Shown: in pieces, positions 6,081 to 8,064 of the stretch
Numbering within the stretch: position 1 is the first letter of the stretch
How the letters are laid out: each line of letters begins with the position of its first letter
NCBI GenBank assembly: GCA_047619485.1
Contig: JBLHKE010000340.1
Span: 1 to 8,064, forward strand
DNA length: 8,064 nucleotides
Origin: JBLHKE01 sp047619485
GTDB lineage: Bacteria; Verrucomicrobiota; Verrucomicrobiia; Verrucomicrobiales; DEV007
Direction: 5' to 3'
Notes under the pieces: generated by a model
The model's input: only the letters and a program-made list of their open reading frames with translations
The model's database searches: none
Told to the model about the DNA's origin: nothing
Position numbers and translations under genes: made by a program

Positions 6081-6944
6081 CTAGCCTCGCTTCACGTTCA
6101 GATCGCCGACGATCGTCAGCGGGGTGCCGAGACTGATGTGCAGTTTTTGACCAAGGCTCAGTGGGAACTGGGTGTGGTCCCCATCGATGAAGACGAGTCC
6201 ACTGCGGGTCAGCGATTCCAATTCGATCGATTCTGCGTCAGTTAGGGTCGGGTTGGCCTTGCGCATGCCGCGATGCAAGTACTGCATGCGCTGATCGTCG
6301 AGTTGCATCAGCTTGCCATGTTCTTGGAACATCCACCCGGAAGAACCCGCTGCGGTGCAGGCGAGGAGGCCACTGTTGCGCGTAGCGCGTTCCGTCTCTG
6401 GCGTGACCTCCGGGGAGATCATCCTGTAACGGGTGGTTGCAGCCGGGTTCGGGTGGGCGAAGAGCACGTCATTGAGCACCGGTGGCCCGACTGGCTGGCC
6501 GTCGATCTTGACCTGCAGGCGGGTGGTAGCTGTCTGCGGCTGCGAGGATAGGTTCTTGATGAAATCAGTGACGCCCGACCCGTCGGTGGCCGAGAAGAAG
6601 CCGGTGCTGCGCGCAGGGTCAGAGTTAACGCCGAGCATCGGTAGCCCGGCAGGTACGCGGTGGCTCGCCTCGAGGAACGTGCCGTCGCCACCGACGCTGA
6701 TCACCAGATCCTTGTCCTCGACGCTCTCGGGTGAGAGCTTGGCTCGGTAGAAAATTTCGTGCTCGATCCCGGCCGTATCGAGTGCCTTCCGGGTGCGTTC
6801 AAGGGTTTCCTTCTGGACGGCGGCGCTACGTTTTAGGATGTCGAGATTGCGCCCGCCGCGCTCGAGGTAAGAGCGTGTTTCTTCGTCGGGGGACTCGCGG
6901 TAGATCTCCCAGATGCTGATCTTGTAGACGATGGCGGCTTTCAT
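6081..6944 (-). CDS. nadK: NAD(+) kinase, atypical NADK2/plant NADK3-like type
   Basis: This 287-residue cytoplasmic enzyme phosphorylates NAD(+) to NADP(+) using ATP or polyphosphate. The family hallmark GGDGTF is at 85-90, followed by LGVNSDP (104-110), VLNDV (156-160, the NE/D-type substrate motif), SGLLACTAAGSSGW (191-204, the glycine/Ser-rich loop that is usually TPTGSTAY in bacterial NadK) and FIDGD (252-256). The NSDP and CTAAGSSGW variants place it nearer the eukaryotic mitochondrial NADK2 and plant NADK3 group than classical bacterial NadK, as far as I recall those sequences. The length is normal for a bacterial NAD kinase. The ATG at 6942-6944 is the likely start; no ribosome binding site is visible. 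Its stop is 4 bases from the sulfatase stop, in convergent orientation. The upstream gene on the same strand, a transposase, is probably unrelated. Confidence 0.9.
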   Translation of the reverse strand: MKAAIVYKISIWEIYRESPDEETRSYLERGGRNLDILKRSAAVQKETLERTRKALDTAGIEHEIFYRAKLSPESVEDKDLVISVGGDGTFLEASHRVPAGLPMLGVNSDPARSTGFFSATDGSGVTDFIKNLSSQPQTATTRLQVKIDGQPVGPPVLNDVLFAHPNPAATTRYRMISPEVTPETERATRNSGLLACTAAGSSGWMFQEHGKLMQLDDQRMQYLHRGMRKANPTLTDAESIELESLTRSGLVFIDGDHTQFPLSLGQKLHISLGTPLTIVGDLNVKRG

Positions 6945-7062
6945 GAATCGGCTCGTGGCCGCTCGCCATCCTCACTTGCTTTGGCTCCCAGATCAAGATC
7001 GGGCTTATGAGAAAGGTTTTTCGCTCATTCCACAGGCATGGTCGTTGCGATCGAACCAGAAA
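6945..7062 (-). other. Intergenic region between transposase and NAD kinase, with small inverted repeat
   Basis: This 118-base gap must hold the NAD kinase promoter unless that gene is read through from the transposase. I find no convincing -35/-10 pair on the minus strand; TTGATC near 6991 is the best -35 candidate, but no good -10 follows. At 7007-7028, ATGAG and CTCAT are complementary and flank AAAGGTTTTTCG, giving an AT-rich hairpin (possibly extended by AAA/TTT with a two-base bulge). It lies 35 bases past the transposase stop and could be a weak terminator or part of a REP-like palindrome. Confidence 0.35.
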
Positions 7063-8064
7063 TCACCCCGGCGCCTGAATGGCATTTTCGTTTTTTGAAC
7101 CAAGGAACATCAGACCACCCAAATCCGCGCCACCAACACTCTTCGCTGTCCGACGGATCGAATCACTACCCTCACCCCAAGATCTTAGAAACTGTTGCCC
7201 GCCGAGCGCGATTCCTTCGGTAAAATAGGTCACTCGGCAACGTAGCACCTGCGCCAAGGTCAACTTGCCGCCCGCCTTCCACACCGCCTCAATCTCCTTC
7301 TGCGTGAAGCCACGCCGCGAGTGCGTTTTCCCATCCGCCGTCACCCCGCCGATCTCTTCCGCCCCCGCACCAAAAAGCAGCTTCCGATACCCCGCTCCAA
7401 CGGAACGCCAAGTAGCCTTCTTCGCCGCCCCAAAGCACACTCCAATTCCCAATCGCGCCGCCTTGTCCCCCGCTACAGCCGCCGCATAGCTTCCCCAGCG
7501 GTAGTTCTTCGGATCATCCACGATCCCAGCCCGTACCGGATTCAAATCAATGTAAGCGGCAACGGCCAACAACCCACTCAATCCATCCGCCGAATACCCG
7601 CCGGTTCCCTCAACCAACACACTGCGAAACCTATCCTCCCACAGCGTCCCAGCCCGACCGTGTGTCAGATTAAACCAGGCGGAAAATTTCTGCTTCACCT
7701 CCTTCATAAACGAAGACAGATCGAACAGACGGTTCCGCACCCGCCCAGCCAGCTCCGTCACCAGATGCTCGCAACCATTCCCTTGCCACATCTTCACGTT
7801 TCCAAGTAATTGGTGTGTGTATTTCTCCTCAGAGAGCACACCAAGCCGTGCAATGTAAGCCTCCTCCGTCCAACCCTCCAATGCCGTTTCCTTATCCGGA
7901 ACTCGCAGTAACAGATGAAAGTGATTCCCCATCACACACCAGGAAAGACACTCCACCCCACTAAATTCCAGCTGCTTGCGCAAGATTTTCAAAAACCGCT
8001 CCTTCTCCATATCCCCAAAAACCAGTTCACGGTTCACAACCCGCGACACCACATGATAGCAGTT
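7063..8064 (-). CDS. RAYT-type (REP-associated) Y1/HUH transposase, 5' truncated by window edge
   Basis: The frame is open to the right edge: upstream of the GTG at 8050-8052 the codons read NCYH and continue into VVSRVVNRE, the usual start of the Y1 transposase domain, so the true start is outside. With that GTG as residue 1 the visible part is 329 residues, plus four before it. Catalytic elements: the HUH metal site GNHFHLLL (His44, His46); the helix SSFMKEVKQKFSAWFN with GTLWEDRFRS; and AAYIDLNPVRAG, whose Tyr167 aligns with the nucleophile of the E. coli RAYT (DYIYINPVKHG). Such enzymes cut single-stranded DNA at REP palindromes through a 5'-phosphotyrosine and usually act as domesticated single-copy genes. 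After the core (about 1-190) a 140-residue C-terminal extension (RRGFTQKEIEAVW, YFTEGIALGGQQFL) resembles the DNA-binding tail of PVC homologues. The frame is intact and the active site complete, so it may be functional. It could have arrived by transfer. Confidence 0.9.
   Translation of the reverse strand, partial: NCYHVVSRVVNRELVFGDMEKERFLKILRKQLEFSGVECLSWCVMGNHFHLLLRVPDKETALEGWTEEAYIARLGVLSEEKYTHQLLGNVKMWQGNGCEHLVTELAGRVRNRLFDLSSFMKEVKQKFSAWFNLTHGRAGTLWEDRFRSVLVEGTGGYSADGLSGLLAVAAYIDLNPVRAGIVDDPKNYRWGSYAAAVAGDKAARLGIGVCFGAAKKATWRSVGAGYRKLLFGAGAEEIGGVTADGKTHSRRGFTQKEIEAVWKAGGKLTLAQVLRCRVTYFTEGIALGGQQFLRSWGEGSDSIRRTAKSVGGADLGGLMFLGSKNENAIQAPG

Noticed and set aside
6108..6117. Perfect 10-base palindrome GACGATCGTC near the convergent stops, as a terminator or operator
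   Set aside because: It lies inside the NAD kinase coding region, has no loop or T-run, and is one of many CGATCG-centred words in the window.
7660..7700. Phe instead of Tyr in the KQKFSAWFN helix of the transposase, suggesting an inactive enzyme
   Set aside because: Alignment from memory with the E. coli RAYT (KKQFTHACG, then DYIYINPVKHG) shows Phe is normal there. The nucleophile is the Tyr of AAYIDLNPVRAG, which is present.
7321..7809. 162-residue plus-strand frame inside the transposase
   Set aside because: It is Pro/Arg/Ser-rich shadow coding opposite a transposase frame with intact motifs.

Overview
The window is about 8 kb of fairly GC-rich bacterial chromosome, most likely from the Verrucomicrobiota or a close PVC relative. 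I infer this from three protein types that are common there: a membrane-anchored von Willebrand A (vWA) protein with a Gly-rich linker ending in a GFFGSR-like motif, a secreted sulfatase, and a Y1/HUH (RAYT-type) transposase with the YHVVSRVVNRE and AAYIDLNPVRAG signatures. No rRNA or other taxonomic marker is present, so the assignment is an inference. I see no tRNA, rRNA, CRISPR array or phage gene.

Layout, left to right. A 5'-truncated TPR-repeat protein (2-1375, +) ends before an AT-rich non-coding stretch (1376-1627). That stretch holds the clearest regulatory signal here: a perfect TTGACA box, a plausible -10 box 17 bases away, an imperfect dyad filling the spacer, and a 10-base direct repeat (ATTCTATCCG) with one copy in the spacer and one 56 bases upstream. 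Next come an unrecognised 80-residue ORF (1628-1870), a nine-helix UbiA-like membrane protein (1918-2820) and, 4 bases later, a small class I SAM-dependent methyltransferase (2825-3454). A single-pass vWA-domain protein follows (3492-4667), then a secreted type I sulfatase (4730-6076). On the opposite strand are an atypical NAD kinase (6081-6944), which converges on the sulfatase with a 4-base gap, and a RAYT-type transposase (7063-8064) whose start lies beyond the right edge.

How the genes may work together. The UbiA-like protein and the methyltransferase are the only pair whose spacing suggests a shared pathway. The chemistry would fit prenylation or lipid-ring modification followed by methylation, but the substrate is unknown. 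The small ORF, this pair and the vWA gene could share the promoter near 1600. The sulfatase, NAD kinase and transposase look like independent neighbours. Five gene starts (1918, 2825, 3492, 4730, 6944) lack a convincing Shine-Dalgarno sequence.

I do not see a clear multi-gene novel system. The best leads are the vWA protein with a TonB/TolA-like His-containing membrane anchor, the operator-like region at 1549-1628 with its orphan small ORF, and the UbiA-like/methyltransferase pair.
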